Shown: in pieces, positions 36,252 through 48,130 of the stretch
How positions within the stretch are numbered: position 1 is the first letter of the stretch
How the letters are laid out: every line of letters starts with the position of its first letter
Origin: Collybia mongolica
Lineage: Eukaryota > Basidiomycota > Agaricomycetes > Agaricales > Clitocybaceae
DNA length: 64,000 bases
Direction of reading: 5' to 3'
Assembly: GCA_013420905.1 (NCBI GenBank)
Contig: JAAXNY010000004.1
Coordinates: forward strand, 1,178,001 to 1,242,000
The notes under the pieces: generated by a model
What the model saw: only the letters and a program-made list of their open reading frames with translations
Databases searched by the model: none
Told to the model about the DNA's origin: nothing
Position numbers and translations under genes: made by a program

Positions 36252-36958
36252 TCATTGCGTCCCAAGCTTGACGATCCACGTCTCCGGGCACCCCGGCTCT
36301 ACGGGAAGTAGTCTCAACTTGTGGTAATCTTCATCCTGCTCGAGGCCTTTGAAGAAGGTCGCATCCCCCAGATAATCTATCCGTCTCAGCCTCTTATCGG
36401 TAGTCTGTTCTTCTTCAACCCTCTTCTTCGCCGCTTTCTCTACAGCCTCCCTCTTCTTCTTATCGCCGATGATAAGTCCCCACTCCGAGTCTGCAATGAG
36501 CTCCTGCAAACCGGTGAATAATGCGTCCCAGACGGCCTCGCAGGTGATTGGCCCCTGTGAGACGATGTCAATTGTCCAAGGGAACGCTTTTGAAATCAGG
36601 CGGAGGTGGGTGACACCCTTTGAGATAGCCAGGGCATGGCGGCTGGAATAGTACGTGGATGCAAGGATCTCTGTACGTGGTTTCTTCCTCACATCAAAAC
36701 GCAGCAGTGTAGTATCCGAAGCGAGTATAGGGTTTAAATCTGGATATTTCCTCGACCTATAATCTACAAGAAGAGGATGTCAGTCGTTGTGATGGTTGTA
36801 GGATGGGGAGAACACGTACCTGGGGGCTCCACGGGTGCGTATGGTCGATTCCAGAATGGTTGGGGTGCAGGTACGAATGGTTGAAATGGAATATAAGCGT
36901 TGTGATTCGCTTGTGGGTAGTAGTTAGGCTGCCAGGGGTTTGACCAAGGTCCGCTCAT
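36252..36958 (-). CDS. DUF6699-domain protein
   Basis: The ATG at 36958 opens a Pro/Trp/Asn/Tyr-rich N-terminus (W-S-N-P-W, F-Q-P-F-V-P). An intron (about 36820-36760) follows, then Y-P-D-L-N-P-I-L-A and L-R-F-D-V-R-K-K-P. The domain core has T-H-L-R-L-I-S-K-A-F-P-W-T-I-D-I and the helix V-W-D-A-L-F-T-G-L-Q. The protein ends K-L-G-T-Q at the TGA at 36252. This layout, a Pro/Tyr-rich head plus a compact alpha/beta domain with P-W-x-I and L-G-D-A-T-F-F-K-G-L, is that of DUF6699, a family of unknown function common in Agaricomycetes. No signal peptide or membrane helix. The size fits the family. No evidence points to a specific role. Confidence 0.82.
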
Positions 36959-38497
36959 GTTGTGATGTAGATGGTCAGTGGTCTGGGGTGGGGAACGTTG
37001 AAGATAGTTCTGACGAAAGCAATCGGCTTTAAAAAGGCGAAGTATGTGGCTGTGATGCAATGTCAGGGAAGGAAGACTTTCCCAATGCACGCGCCGATAA
37101 CAGTGTTCCGTGTCCGCTGATCTTGTGCAAAGTCATCAACAAGCGTGGCGGAAGCGCCCAAAAATGTGCGGGAGGAATATTGTTGATCAAAGAAAGATAC
37201 GCGCCCATGGATATGGGCTGTGTACAGTGGATCAAAAATAGTCGTATCAAGGCGCGGTTCCAGGGGGGACTTCTGAGGCGGAGAAATGGCTGTGCACACG
37301 TGACAAAACACAATATCCAGGCGGGCACTAAATTTGAAACCATGGCTGGTGCATGGAAACTAGGCGCATGCAGTGCAAAAAGCAGGGAGAATAGGATACG
37401 TCATGGATCCAGGTGTCCATAGTCAGGGTCATATTGGCAGAAAAAACGACGTCATGAGTTAATCTGTTGCTGAGGGCACGCTACAGCCTGCGAATGGTAG
37501 TAAGCCCTGAAGCTTAATCCCTCGAAACGAAAGCGGTGAGGACTGTATAACAGACACATGGAGAAGGGAATAGGCTACTCCATGTTCGTCCAATCTAACC
37601 AGGTATGGAGAGCGGGAGAAGATTTTCTATACATAAGTTCGCAAGTACTCATTGATCATGATCATCATTTCAATAAAACAGACGCACTGCAAGTTCTTCT
37701 GGCACGACTGATGTCTTGCTTTGAAGTTTAGACGCTCTGAACTCTGAACGATGTCGGAAGCATTTACATTGTGGGACAATATTACGCCGCTAACTTTCAC
37801 ACCAGGTATGTTCGGACATTTTTTTATTGGGACATACGCAAATCCAACGTAAGTTTCTCCGTGGATTCGTTTCTGTGACCGGTATGCCAAACGATGTCAG
37901 CTGGAGTACACCTGACCGTTGGGAGAACGCATGGCTCCCATTGGACAAGACCACAAACCCCTTCCCAGACATCTGTTGACTTGGTTTAGCTTTCGCAGCG
38001 TATCTCTCCAGAGGCGAACGACGAGGCATTGACTGAAAGTAAGTAGGTGGCCATGTGGTGGCTTTTGGTGGCTCTAGATAGTAGCGAAATAAAGGAATAA
38101 ACGTTTAGTTTAGGTGGTGGTTATTGGCTTGGCCATGACATCACTCACGTGAGGCTCACATGATCTTCAAACTCTATCAACGAGAAGCCTCTCGAAAGCG
38201 TAGGATTCCTACCACGATGTCTTCCAAAGTTTATTTTTATCAGTGAGATCATAAAAATGCGTATTTCACCCTCGCACTCTCTTAATTTTCGTTTGAATCA
38301 GCCCTCAGCACAACTTATCCACCGTCCTGAACGTCAGAAACGATTGGAGGACTTGGCCACATGATGTCTTATAAAGCGTACGCTATGATTGGCTGGGGGA
38401 TAAACGTGATCGCGCGCCAAGATCGGGCATACAAATTCTAGACCTTTTCGTTTTCATTCCGAGACTGCCCACGTACTCATTATTACCTCGTACCACC
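36959..38497. other. intergenic, one weak minus-strand frame
   Basis: The region between the DUF6699 gene and CCP1. The only frame worth noting is 38029-37790 minus (next entry). The last 130 bases before CCP1 include a TATAAAG at about 38371 on the plus strand. Confidence 0.45.
37790..38029 (-). CDS. small hypothetical open frame
   Basis: A 79-codon ATG frame beginning M-P-R-R-S-P-L-E-R-Y-A-A-K, with basic residues and a possible donor near 37910 that could join it to downstream sequence. It has no recognised domain. The basic, Ser/Arg-rich N-terminus could be a mitochondrial presequence, but that is a guess. It may be chance. Confidence 0.2.
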   Translation of the reverse strand: MPRRSPLERYAAKAKPSQQMSGKGFVVLSNGSHAFSQRSGVLQLTSFGIPVTETNPRRNLRWICVCPNKKMSEHTWCES

Positions 38498-40215
38498 ATG
38501 TCGTTTGCTCTACTTCGTGCTCCCCTTCGCAAGGCAGCTTTTTCTGCAGCAATCCCTAGGACTGCAGTCTGGACTTCGTATCGCAAGTTCTCGACCCCAC
38601 CACCCCCACCCCCACCCAAGGCGAAGTCTAACAATGGGCTCTTTATTGGCCTTGGTGCGGCGATTGCAGTCGGTGGACTCGCGGTCTACCTTTACTCAGA
38701 TTCCACCGAGACTGGCACTGCCGTGAAGTCTGGAATCCAGGCTGCAAAGGTCAAGGCGAACTTCGTCCCGACAAAGGAGGACTACCAAAAGGTACAATTT
38801 TACTGACTCATTGACGAATGTATGGACTTACGACTAAATAAAGGTTTACAACAAAATTGCCGAGCTTTTCGATGAGGCTGGTGAATACGACGGTAAGAAC
38901 ATGACACCCAAGCTATGTGAAATATACTTAGGTTTTTGGTAGACGGCTCCTATGGACCCGTCATCCTGCGTTTGGCCTGGCACTCTTCTGGTACCTATGA
39001 CAAAGACACAAAGACTGGTGGAAGGTACTATACGATCTTCAACAATTCCAATTGTTGCTCAATTCTACATCTATGACAGCAATTATGCTACCATGCGCTT
39101 CGAGCCTGAATCTCTTCATGGTGCCAACGCTGGCCTGAACGTTGCTCGGGATCTTATGGAGAAATTTAAGCAGGAGTTCCCCTGGATTACTTACGGTGAT
39201 TTATGGACCCTCGGCGGTGTTGCTGCTGTTCAGGTAGGCTGTCCCATCCATCACCTCATCCGTCCATCATCAACTCGTCCCCCGCTCTTAATCAACTCCT
39301 TTTTTCCAATTCAGGAAATGGCTGGACCCAAGATCCCGTGGCGTCCCGGCCGAATTGACGGATTTGCTGAGCAAGCTACCCCCGACGGTCGTCTGCCTGA
39401 TGCCAGCCAGGGTGGAGACCACCTGAGGAACGTAAGTCTATTTCCGTTTTGGGAAACTCGAGGCTTTTGCTCACCACACGATTTCCGTTCGTTTGTAGAT
39501 CTTTGGCCGCATGGGGTATGTGCAGACGCTGTATTATTGATGGGCGGATCTTGACGTCTAAACAGATTCAATGACCAGGAAATTGTCGCCTTGTCTGGAG
39601 CACACGCCCTTGGACGCTGCCACAGCAACAGGTAAACCTTGCAACATGCTATCCAAGCTATTTAACCGCAGTTCACTTACACACACTTAAGGTCTGGATA
39701 TGAAGGTCCCTGGACATTCTCGCCCACAACCCTGACAAATGATTTCTTCAAACTCCTGTTTGACGAAAAGTATGTATTTTTAGACCGTTCTAACAATAGC
39801 TGCTGACCTCGACGTTACTAGATGGGTCTGGAAGAAGTGGTCTGGCCCTAAGCAATTGGAGGACAAGAAGACCAAAACCTTGATGATGTTGCCGTAAGTG
39901 TCCAACCAAAAATTTTTTTTTTTGCTCCTATCTCACCGGACCGACTGACATATATTAGCACCGACTACGTGCTTACCCAAGATAAGAGCTTCCGGAAATA
40001 TGCTCGGGCCTACGCAGATAGCAACGAGCTATTCTTTAAAGAGTACGGCCATTTCTTCCGAGTAATTAATTCTGCATACTGATGGCCTCTATTCTCCTTG
40101 TAGCTTCTCTGCTGCTGTCGCGCGTCTGTTCGAACTCGGTGTCCCTACGGAGCAATTCGTTACCCCCGAACCCTGGATCATGAAAAATCTTGATGAACAA
40201 GATACCAAGCAGTAA
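38498..40215 (+). CDS. CCP1: mitochondrial cytochrome c peroxidase
   Basis: The ATG at 38498 opens an Arg/Ala-rich mitochondrial presequence. A run of seven Pro and one hydrophobic helix ([14 protein letters not shown]) follow, the arrangement removed by inner-membrane proteolysis in yeast Ccp1. The haem-peroxidase core has the distal triad R-L-A-W-H (Arg, Trp, His near 38970) and [14 protein letters not shown], the proximal His in L-S-G-A-H-A-L-G (about 39590) and the radical Trp in G-Y-E-G-P-W (about 39705) follow, then M-L-P-T-D-Y. All catalytic residues are present. The enzyme reduces hydrogen peroxide with cytochrome c in the intermembrane space. About eight introns; the end is D-T-K-Q-stop at 40215. 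The 3' end faces the alpha-arrestin gene 0.5 kb away. Confidence 0.95.
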
Positions 40216-40723
40216 ATTTATCTGGTGGAACTTTATATATACCGAGACTCTACGGCGAATAGAGGTAGAAAGCGAGGCTAGATGCGAATCTAACAATATA
40301 CTCCCCTATAGAGAATATGCCTATATCCGCAAAACATTACCTCCAATTAGTACCTGTTTACGGAACACCATTCAACACTTAATCATGATATATCTTGCTG
40401 GTGCCAAAATATCATCCCTTTTTTACCCAATACTGCTCTCGAAATGAGGAAGTGGGGCGCAAAGTGTTTTTATTTTATTTTATTGGAGCTGGGTGGGGCG
40501 GCTGAATGTACCTGGCAAATAAGAACTAAGTGTATGTGAGATCGACGGTGGTGTTTTGTTAAATGGATATAGAGATATAAATACATTGGCCCTCCTTAAA
40601 TCCTGTGGAAAAAAAAAAAAAAAAAAAAGGACTAGTCTATAGTTCGTAATGTAATGCCGCTGAGAACCCGAAAGCAGAGTTAATGATTATTGAAAGCGTA
40701 CGCAGGCCAGTGGTCACGACGCG
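40216..40723. other. convergent 3' region with a 20-base A run
   Basis: Between the stops of CCP1 and the alpha-arrestin gene. A pure run of 20 A lies at 40609-40628. No gene seen. Confidence 0.6.
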
Positions 40724-43128
40724 CTAATTGGAAGACAACGGCGAATGGGGCATCTCATGCACCTGGTGGTCCACCATCGCTCCCAGCCGCGCAAACCGCG
40801 CCGCAAGATCGGACTCGCTCTGCGTCCGCTGGGTCTCCTCATACGACGGCAGCCCCCGCATGCTCTCGAGCGGCGGCACGCCCCCGATGAACCCGCGCGA
40901 CGCGACCGCATAGTCCGGGACCTCTGTGAACGCGCGGTGCAGCAGCGCCGAGCCCGACTGCGCGTCCGCCGCGGGCACACTCACCGTGTGCGGCTGCGAC
41001 ATGGACGCGCGGTGGACGTCCGACGCCGAGGGCGGCGGCTGGACGTGGTGCGCGCGCGCGATCCAGTGGTTCGGGGAGAAGGACGAGAAGGGCTTCATCG
41101 ACGCCTGGAAGAGGCCGGGCAGGTTCCGGCTGGCGTTGTTGTTGTGGACGTACGTCTCGTGCGGCCCGCTGACGGGGATCTGTGTCGCGTCAATCAGCGA
41201 GGTGGGGTGCTCGCGGACGCGGCTGCGGTCACGGTCGAGACTCGTGTTGCGGCTGGAAAATCTGCTTCTGCTCCGCCGACGGCTTTGGCTGCGATTATGT
41301 GTGTCCGAATCGGGGCTGTGTTCGGTAGGGGGTGTGTGGGAGTTGGAACTGAGAGAGGGTGGTAGCTCGTCGGACAGTGACAATAGGAGTTCGGAATTTA
41401 CCCAGTCCAAGGGTGTGCTGCTTCCCGAGCCAGGAGCATGGGGGAGGTGGGATGATAGATGGGCTTCAAGCGGCGTCGAGTGTCCTGAAGGAGACGGCGG
41501 CCACGAATTGGTTGGGCCGGGGCTGTCTGGACGCAAGGTAGGGCTTGCGCCTTGCGATAGCCACGGGTTTGTTACTCGCATGGTAGCCGATTCCGGAAGG
41601 AACATGTTCGCGACACGGTCGCGCACATGAGCCTTATAGCTAGGCAGCTGTATATCTTCCTCCTCTTGTACTGGTGGGGACTCGGCGCTTCCTAGGAGCA
41701 AGCGCCTAGTCGCAGCAGAGAACGCGCGCGCTTCCGCAAGCAGGCGGTAATCAAGTATATGCAGTGGTAGAGAGCAGCGAAGTTCTGAAGTGTGACCATC
41801 GAGATTACGAATAATAATACTCCAGCGAATGCGGTGGGAAATGGTTATTGGTTCGAGGCTGTGGCTCGGGGTGACCGTGAGGGGGATGGATATACTGAGA
41901 TAAGTCACGACATCAGAATTCTCAGGCTCAGCAGATTCGCTCATGCCCGCAGCCTCTTCCGGTACTGAAGCTATTGGCTCTGTTTCTTGGGCCGGCGGTG
42001 AGGGCAGGGGGGGAGAAGAGGGTCTGGAGTGTGTATGATTAGAGGTCCGAGAGAAATGGCGACTGATTGCGGAGGTGCTGCTCGTAGCGCGATGAGCGGG
42101 AGCGAACCCCGGTGAAGAACCCCCAGGTGATGCAGGCGACTGGGATTGGCTTTGGCCACGCGAGTGTCCTGGGCGGCGCGTCTCCACCTCGACAGCCCTA
42201 CTACCAACAATCTCATGTTTCACGACAGCCGCGACGCGAGTGTTTTCTTGCGCTCCGGATCGCCCGTAGACCCTTGTATGCTCGTGGATCGCCGTGCTCA
42301 CATTTACCACGGAGCCACCTTTGGCGAGGGGGGAGAACTTGACGAGTGCGGTTACTTTGTCTCCTGCTGCCCAGGCCTTGTGTGGGACCATGATAGAATA
42401 CATAAGCTTTTCCGGCCATGTATTCTCGATCTCCAGAGTCTGCTGATACTCGAGGGCTTCAGCCGCAAAAGACCGGAGAATCGGGACGGGCAACGCTGCC
42501 TGCAGGTTTTGATAGAAGCCTGATCGTACTGCCTGTGCACGTAGTTTGTATATTATAGACGCACCCCCAAGCGCCCCCGTGTTGATGCTCGACGGTAATG
42601 AACCTCCTATCCGAAGCTGAAATGGGAACAGGTGGCGGCCAGCCTTGAGCGTGTGGGCGCGACCCTTCTTGTCACCCTCCAAGAAAGACCAGTCGTGTGT
42701 GCAGACTATGTATTGCAAAGGAGCAGTGTTGAGTGCTAGACTGAAGAAAGGAATAAGTGTCAGAGATCTATGCATAGACAAACGAGAGCACTCGGGACGC
42801 ACGTATCGGTCGGAGAGACAGGTAGATGGGCTTTCCCCCTAAACTGGAGAGTAATCTCTTTGATTGGTGTCGACTCGGTAAGATAAAGAGCGAGGTGTCC
42901 GGAAAGGCGAGCAGGCTCGACGTCGACACCAGCACCTTTCATAAAGATGTAGGGAGAATCGAGCAGTATTTCCAGGCGTGGTTTTTCTTTGTCTCTTGCC
43001 ATGTCGCCGTCTTGGTGTGAAGGAGCTGAAGTCTGATTGACATGAGGCCCACCGAGATTGTCCATGCCTATTTGAGTCCGGTTCTCCCGTGGCAAAGGGG
43101 AAGGGGGTCTTGAGAGCACAAAAGCCAT
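40724..43128 (-). CDS. alpha-arrestin (arrestin-related trafficking adaptor)
   Basis: Starts at the ATG at 43128. A short polar head is followed by the arrestin N domain: L-E-I-L-L-D-S-P-Y-I-F, then V-E-P-A-R-L-S-G-H-L-A-L-Y-L and I-K-E-I-T-L-Q-F-R-G-K-A. After introns near 42850-42730, H-D-W-S-F-L-E-G and G-R-H-L-F-P-F-Q-L-R-I follow (arrestin core), then the C domain. Its insert is Ser/Pro/His-rich. The C-terminal 300 residues are disordered (Ser/Pro/Arg) and hold a possible Rsp5 ligase-binding motif L-P-S-Y-E-E near 40810 and L-P-S-Y-K. In yeast such proteins recruit ubiquitin ligase Rsp5 to plasma-membrane transporters for endocytosis; the role here is inferred. The 3' 900 bases are markedly GC-richer than the surroundings. 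One long last exon. Confidence 0.85.
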
Positions 43129-44851
43129 CTTGTAACAACTACTAGCACGAAAACGAAAGAGGGTCAGGCAGGACTGCAGAACAAGCTAGGACAGGGACGA
43201 ACCTCCGATACGGCCAGGATTATGTGGGAAAGAACGCCAGAACTGGAGGGATATGGAAGGTTTTTGAGAATAGGATAATGGAATGGGAGTAGCGCGAGGT
43301 GGAAGAACTTGATATATCGCACCTCCATCACCCAAAAAAAATAAAATAGAAGAGTAAGAATTTGCGTCAATGACCGCCATTTCAATTCCGCGTTCGTCCG
43401 TCTCGGCGCCAATGCGGCCGATCTCTGCGATCTACATCTCACATGACAATTATAATCATTCTCAACCTCAAAACAGCTCGAGTTCTCCATCTCGCTTCTC
43501 AGTCCGTGTATTTCACCCCCAAAATTCAACACAACGTCTCGAAAAATACCCAAGGACCGACCCGGTTGTTAAAATTCCTTTCAGATTTAATGCCGAGGAA
43601 GAAGTGGTGACATGATGAGCAAGCAGCAGCGCCTTTGTTTGGAAGTTGCTGACCTCGAGGATCTCTAGCAACAGCCCCGAGGCACCCACTCATCCACGCC
43701 GAATGCGCATGATCTTTGCGCGTCACTACTTCCGAGCCCGAGACGTGCACAGTTCGAGCCTCGCGTCTAGGTTCATTACTTTTTTCGACACAATGGCTTC
43801 GTGCAGCCCAAGCATTTGGCGTATTTGTAATGAATGAATTCTTTGCAAGCTGCCTGCTTTGCGTCTTGGCTGGGTCGGGGTGGCCTTGGCGATTGTCGTC
43901 ATAACCATATTGACTCAAAGTGGCGTTTTGTGGACGCCAGAGCTCATCAAGTTAATCGCTTCTTTCCTAAATCAAATCATCTCTATGCAACACGCCGCTT
44001 GGCTATATACTTCAACATGCCTATTTTTAAAATGTCAGCTTATTTTCAGATCAACTAGCCGACCACAGCCGAAAGCCCGGACCGGCATTTCTTCCATTCC
44101 CGATCGATCGATCCCATACTCACAATCTTATCCATCTAATCACAGACCCCAATTGTCGATATTCACAAGGCTTTTTTCTCCTCAAATCACACCCTGGAAT
44201 GCAAAATCCCGCTCCAAAGGTGCTATGTAGACACCCACCTCGGCCTGGAAAATTTACATGGATGAAACGCGCCTCTGCCATAGCGATAAAATTTTGGAAT
44301 GGAAGGCATTCCGCAGAGCTCCGAGATTTTCCGAGGTCAAAGTGTAGGATCCCTTCAAAAATATTCCGGAGCTGTCAGGCTGCGCCGGGGGCTCGACACA
44401 AGGGATGAAGACGGCGAGCTAGTGAGAGTTTATGGCGGTTTTTTATGAACTAAAAACCAGCAACGCCCCCCGCAACCCGTAACATGTGACCCCCTTCTAT
44501 TACCCTGCACGCCTGCCTAGGTATTTCACTCAATTTAGAGGTAGGATAATCTAGATGGACAAAAACACCTGAAAACCGGGAAGATTAACGACGCCGACGG
44601 GGGTCCCTCTCGACAATCAACAGCCGTTTCGAGCCATTTGCCTCCGCGCCTCAACCGCGATACGCGACGGCTCGGGCCCGGCAAGCACGTCTCGCTCTCA
44701 CGAGAATTTACGGAGAGGTTGTTCCGGTGACAGTAGCACCCCACCCACGTAGATCTTATTTCGCACGTGAAGGAGTAAGTACCCGCAACATTGTACCATC
44801 GCATGGACAAAATTTGTACACCACATTTCGCAATTCTACAACGACATACTC
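43129..44851. other. intergenic, no supported gene
   Basis: The alpha-arrestin promoter plus the 3' flank of the S1P lyase gene. Overlapping open frames on both strands around 43370-43920 lack motifs and have no coherent splice structure. Confidence 0.5.
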
Positions 44852-47392
44852 TCAGGCCTTGTACAGCGTATCCAAGAACGCTGTCGCAAGCTGTCCGACC
44901 ATCGATGGTCCCACCGCGCTCGAGTTGCCCAGACCTAAATAAACGCCACCCGGTCAGCGATCAGGAACCTCGACGACACAAGGAACAGAGGCGCCACAAA
45001 GGTCAACCTCGCACCACAGCACCGCTAACAGCGTGATTCTAGGGGTGGAAAGGGTACACACCATATATCGCAACCATCGTTCCCTTTCCAGATGGAGCCA
45101 CCTTGGCTTCTTTTACCGAATCTTTCAGATCAGCAATGAATGTATCAACCATCGAGACCGTCAGACGCTGTTATGTTCAGTGGAGTCAGCATCATAAATC
45201 GGGGGCGAATAGTGGAACAAAAAGAAGTGGGGAGGTAGACTTCCAATCAAGGTAACTATGACTCACCGTGCATGCGATGTGAACCGCAGCGGGGCCTGAG
45301 AGCGCGTTCAAGTGCCACCCTCGCTTCGCCATGGCGTCACCCACTTCCAAAACGTTAACTTTGGGGTGCTTCGAAGCGAAGGCGATGACCGAAGCAGGGG
45401 GCGACCCCAGAATGTAGAGCTCTGGAATGGATGTTGCGATCGCTTTGGCGATTGTCCTTGCGCAGGTAACAATAGAGCGGCATGATTCGAGGTACCCCCT
45501 GGAATTCGAAGATCAGATACGGCGTGTTGTCGGAGATTTTTGTTCTCACTCGTCACCCATGTATTGCATGACGGCCCATGTTCCTGCTATTAGTGCGCCA
45601 GGCCTTTGGATAGGCGGTCATGGTTGAGAAACGTTCCTTCAAAGTAACTTGCCGCGCTCACCGCGAGCCAGAGAGACTGGGGCTGCCATATACGCCACCT
45701 ATGTATGACAACAATGGTTAAGGAAGGTAGTATGCATGTGCACACCACATACACACCTGTCCAGAATGGATTGACGTAGTATTGATACCTTCGCAACTCG
45801 GCATCACGATACATGATAACAGACGTGCCCTAGATTGCAGAATAAGGAATTTACATCAGAGGTGAGGAATTCTGATAGATGAACCTTCGGTGCAAACCCA
45901 TACTGTAGGATCAGAAACGTCAGCCAAATCAATGCTTCAATCAAAATATGCAGTTACTTTATGCGTGTCGCAGCTGATGCTGGTTACCCCTGGTACTCGA
46001 AAGTCGAAGGGCAGCAACTTGAATTTGCCCTCTTCACCCTCGGACAAACCGGCTTTCTCAAGATATGGCATGATGAAGCTACCAAGACAGCAATCCACAT
46101 GGAGGCCGATCTTGTGGGCAGTGGCCAACTTGCCGAGAGCAGTAATGTCATCCTGGCAGCCATCTGGGAAATTGATGGCGGACCCGATTAACTGTTAAAT
46201 GATAAGCATGATAAGAGTGTGTTTTTTTTGTTCTTCAGAGCGAGGGAGCCTCGTACCATGATGGTGTTGGCATTTCTGTGAGGTGTTACGTGTCAGATTC
46301 GATGAATGAAGGAGAACTAGAAAATAACAGACATGGCGCGCTTGACGCGTTTGAGGTCGACCCTGCGTGTGTATGGGTCGACTGGGACCGTGTGCACCTT
46401 GATCTTGAGATACGCAGCACCTTTGTCAAAAGCTGCGTGTGCTGACGCTGGGATAATCCTGACAAATACTGTGAATGTTGGGCTTGGGAGCATGGGGAGG
46501 TGACAAAATACATCTCTGGTTCCTTGATTCCCTTTACATCCCTTGCCCAGTCGCGGTACGTCTTGACCGCCATAATGATAGACTCTGTGCCTCCTGATGT
46601 CATGGTACCAGCGCCGTTCGGGTTGTTGTACAGTTTGAGACACATTGCGACTATCTCTGCCTCCATCTTTCGGACCGCAGGGAAAACGTCCGGGTGCAGG
46701 GGGTTCGAGACACAGTACCGTTGATACGCCGCCACAATTATTTTTTCAAGTTCATCCCCTCCGTCTGTGGATGAATTAGGGTTGTAGCTGGGCGCGTATA
46801 AGTAATGTTCTGCGTACGATAAACAGCTCCTGAGAGCTTCCCATGCCGCCAGTTGGTGTTGTTCCCGAGTTCGACATCCATTTTATCCATCTCGGCCAGT
46901 ATCCATTCGGGGGTCTTGCCTTGGTCCGGCAGTGAGAGGTGTCGCACGATTTCAGCACCTTTGGGCACTAGCTTATCTTCGATATCAAGCTTGGCCTGGT
47001 TCATCTGCGCTTCCACTTTCTTTTGCGTGGCAGGGACGCGAAGGAAGAGAAAGATTATACGCTGAAGATCATTGACCAAGGTTGAGTTCTTCGTCCCGGG
47101 AAATAACAAGATGACATACTTGTGCTATCCATGTATACAGTTCCTTTGCAGAGGTGACGATGCCACGAGCCCGAAGATGACGCTGGGCCTTAATTGTGTT
47201 AATCAGAAGAACATATATAAACAGGGCAGTCTTTGCATTGTCGAAGGTGAGTTGTGAGAAGAGAGGGCTTTTCGCGAGCGCTGAGGCCCTTGCCCGGACG
47301 GTGGCCATGCCTGGAGAGAGATAGTGCTTGATGTTTGTCGTGGCCTGTTCACCCGGCACGGTTCGAGACTGCTGCGGGGATTTCACGTGCAT
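44852..47392 (-). CDS. DPL1: sphingosine-1-phosphate lyase
   Basis: Reads from M-H-V-K-S-P at 47392 (an alternative start, M-A-T-V at 47308, is equally possible). It has one N-terminal membrane segment ([13 protein letters not shown]), then the PLP decarboxylase fold. [20 protein letters not shown] and [12 protein letters not shown] are followed by [10 protein letters not shown] and S-I-S-C-D-T-H-K, where the Lys (about 45940) is the Schiff-base lysine. Then F-A-P-K-G-T-S-V-I-M-Y, N-P-F-W-T-G and G-W-H-L-N-A-L. The last exon gives [10 protein letters not shown] and stops at 44852. It cleaves long-chain base phosphates to ethanolamine phosphate and a fatty aldehyde in the ER membrane. More than ten introns; no lesion noticed. 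Only 87 bases separate its start from the prefoldin ATG. Confidence 0.93.
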
Positions 47393-47479
47393 CTGATGTT
47401 GCACGCGTCTCGACCACCGGATCACATGTTTCCGCGAAGTTACTGCTCTAAGTTTTAAACCACATCATTGACCACAAAA
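47393..47479. promoter_or_regulatory. very short bidirectional promoter DPL1 / prefoldin 4
   Basis: 87 bases between the two ATGs, assuming the upstream DPL1 start. The true shared region is at most 171 bases if DPL1 starts at 47308. No TATA box. Confidence 0.4.
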
Positions 47480-48130
47480 ATGAGTAGCATGCGTATGGTA
47501 TGCACCCTCTGCTGCACTCCGATGAATGATCAGATGAGGGACTAAATACACCACATGCCAGCTGGCACAAGAAGAGGAGAACGACGATGCTGCAGAGGTG
47601 ACCTGGGGTCAGTATTGATATGCACTTTTTCTTTGGAGGGGATTCACTGTTGATTGACCAGCTCGTGTTCAGAGGATCAGCAGCGAATCAACTCATTCTC
47701 GAAGCTGAACACCCGTGTGCGGAGTCTCGAAGAGAAGCTTGAGGAACTCAAGGTCTGTCAAAATCAGCCGGGGATGCTGGGAATCGATTAGGATATTGAA
47801 CGAATCTTAGCAAGAAAAAGAGGCCCTCGATGATCTCGCAACAGAGCTAGAATTAACCGATGAGGATGAAGAAGTGTTGTACGTTCTATATACATTTCCA
47901 TTCTACTTCTTCATCTAACCGCACCGCGAATGTGTAGATATAAAGTTGGCGAAGCCTTCCTTCACATGCCTCTAGCGCGCGCCCTAAAACGCCTCGAAAC
48001 GGACCAGGCCGGCATTGACCAAAGGATTTTGGCACTTGCCGCCTCCGTGGAAGGGTGTGAAAAAGAGATGAAGGAGCTGAAGGTCTTGCTTTATGCAAAG
48101 TTCGGGCGAGCGATCAATCTTGACGACTAA
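47480..48130 (+). CDS. GIM3: prefoldin subunit 4
   Basis: The ATG at 47480 gives M-S-S-M-R-M, then an intron to 47567. The protein continues through a charged, coiled-coil body: E-V-T-W-E-D-Q-Q-R-I-N-S-F-S-K-L, then an L-E-E-K-L-E-E-L-K heptad stretch and L-D-D-L-A-T-E-L-E-L. The conserved hairpin Y-K-V-G-E-A-F-L-H-M, the second coil A-L-K-R-L-E-T and the C-terminal K-V-L-L-Y-A-K-F-G-R-A-I-N-L follow. About 130 residues, which is the normal length for a beta-type prefoldin subunit. It holds unfolded actin and tubulin for the TRiC chaperonin as part of a cytosolic hexamer. Four introns, all with consistent phase. The stop TAA is at 48128. Confidence 0.9.

Noticed and set aside
40609..40628. 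Run of 20 A, possible poly-A tail of a retrocopy
   Set aside because: No coding remnant precedes it and no flanking duplication is visible. Simple A-tracts are common in intergenic DNA.
40745..41630. Long plus-strand frames opposite the alpha-arrestin gene
   Set aside because: They result from high GC and lack of stops in the opposite frame. The minus-strand protein has clear arrestin motifs.
43370..43918. Overlapping open frames on both strands before the alpha-arrestin gene
   Set aside because: No family features, and the codon composition looks non-coding.
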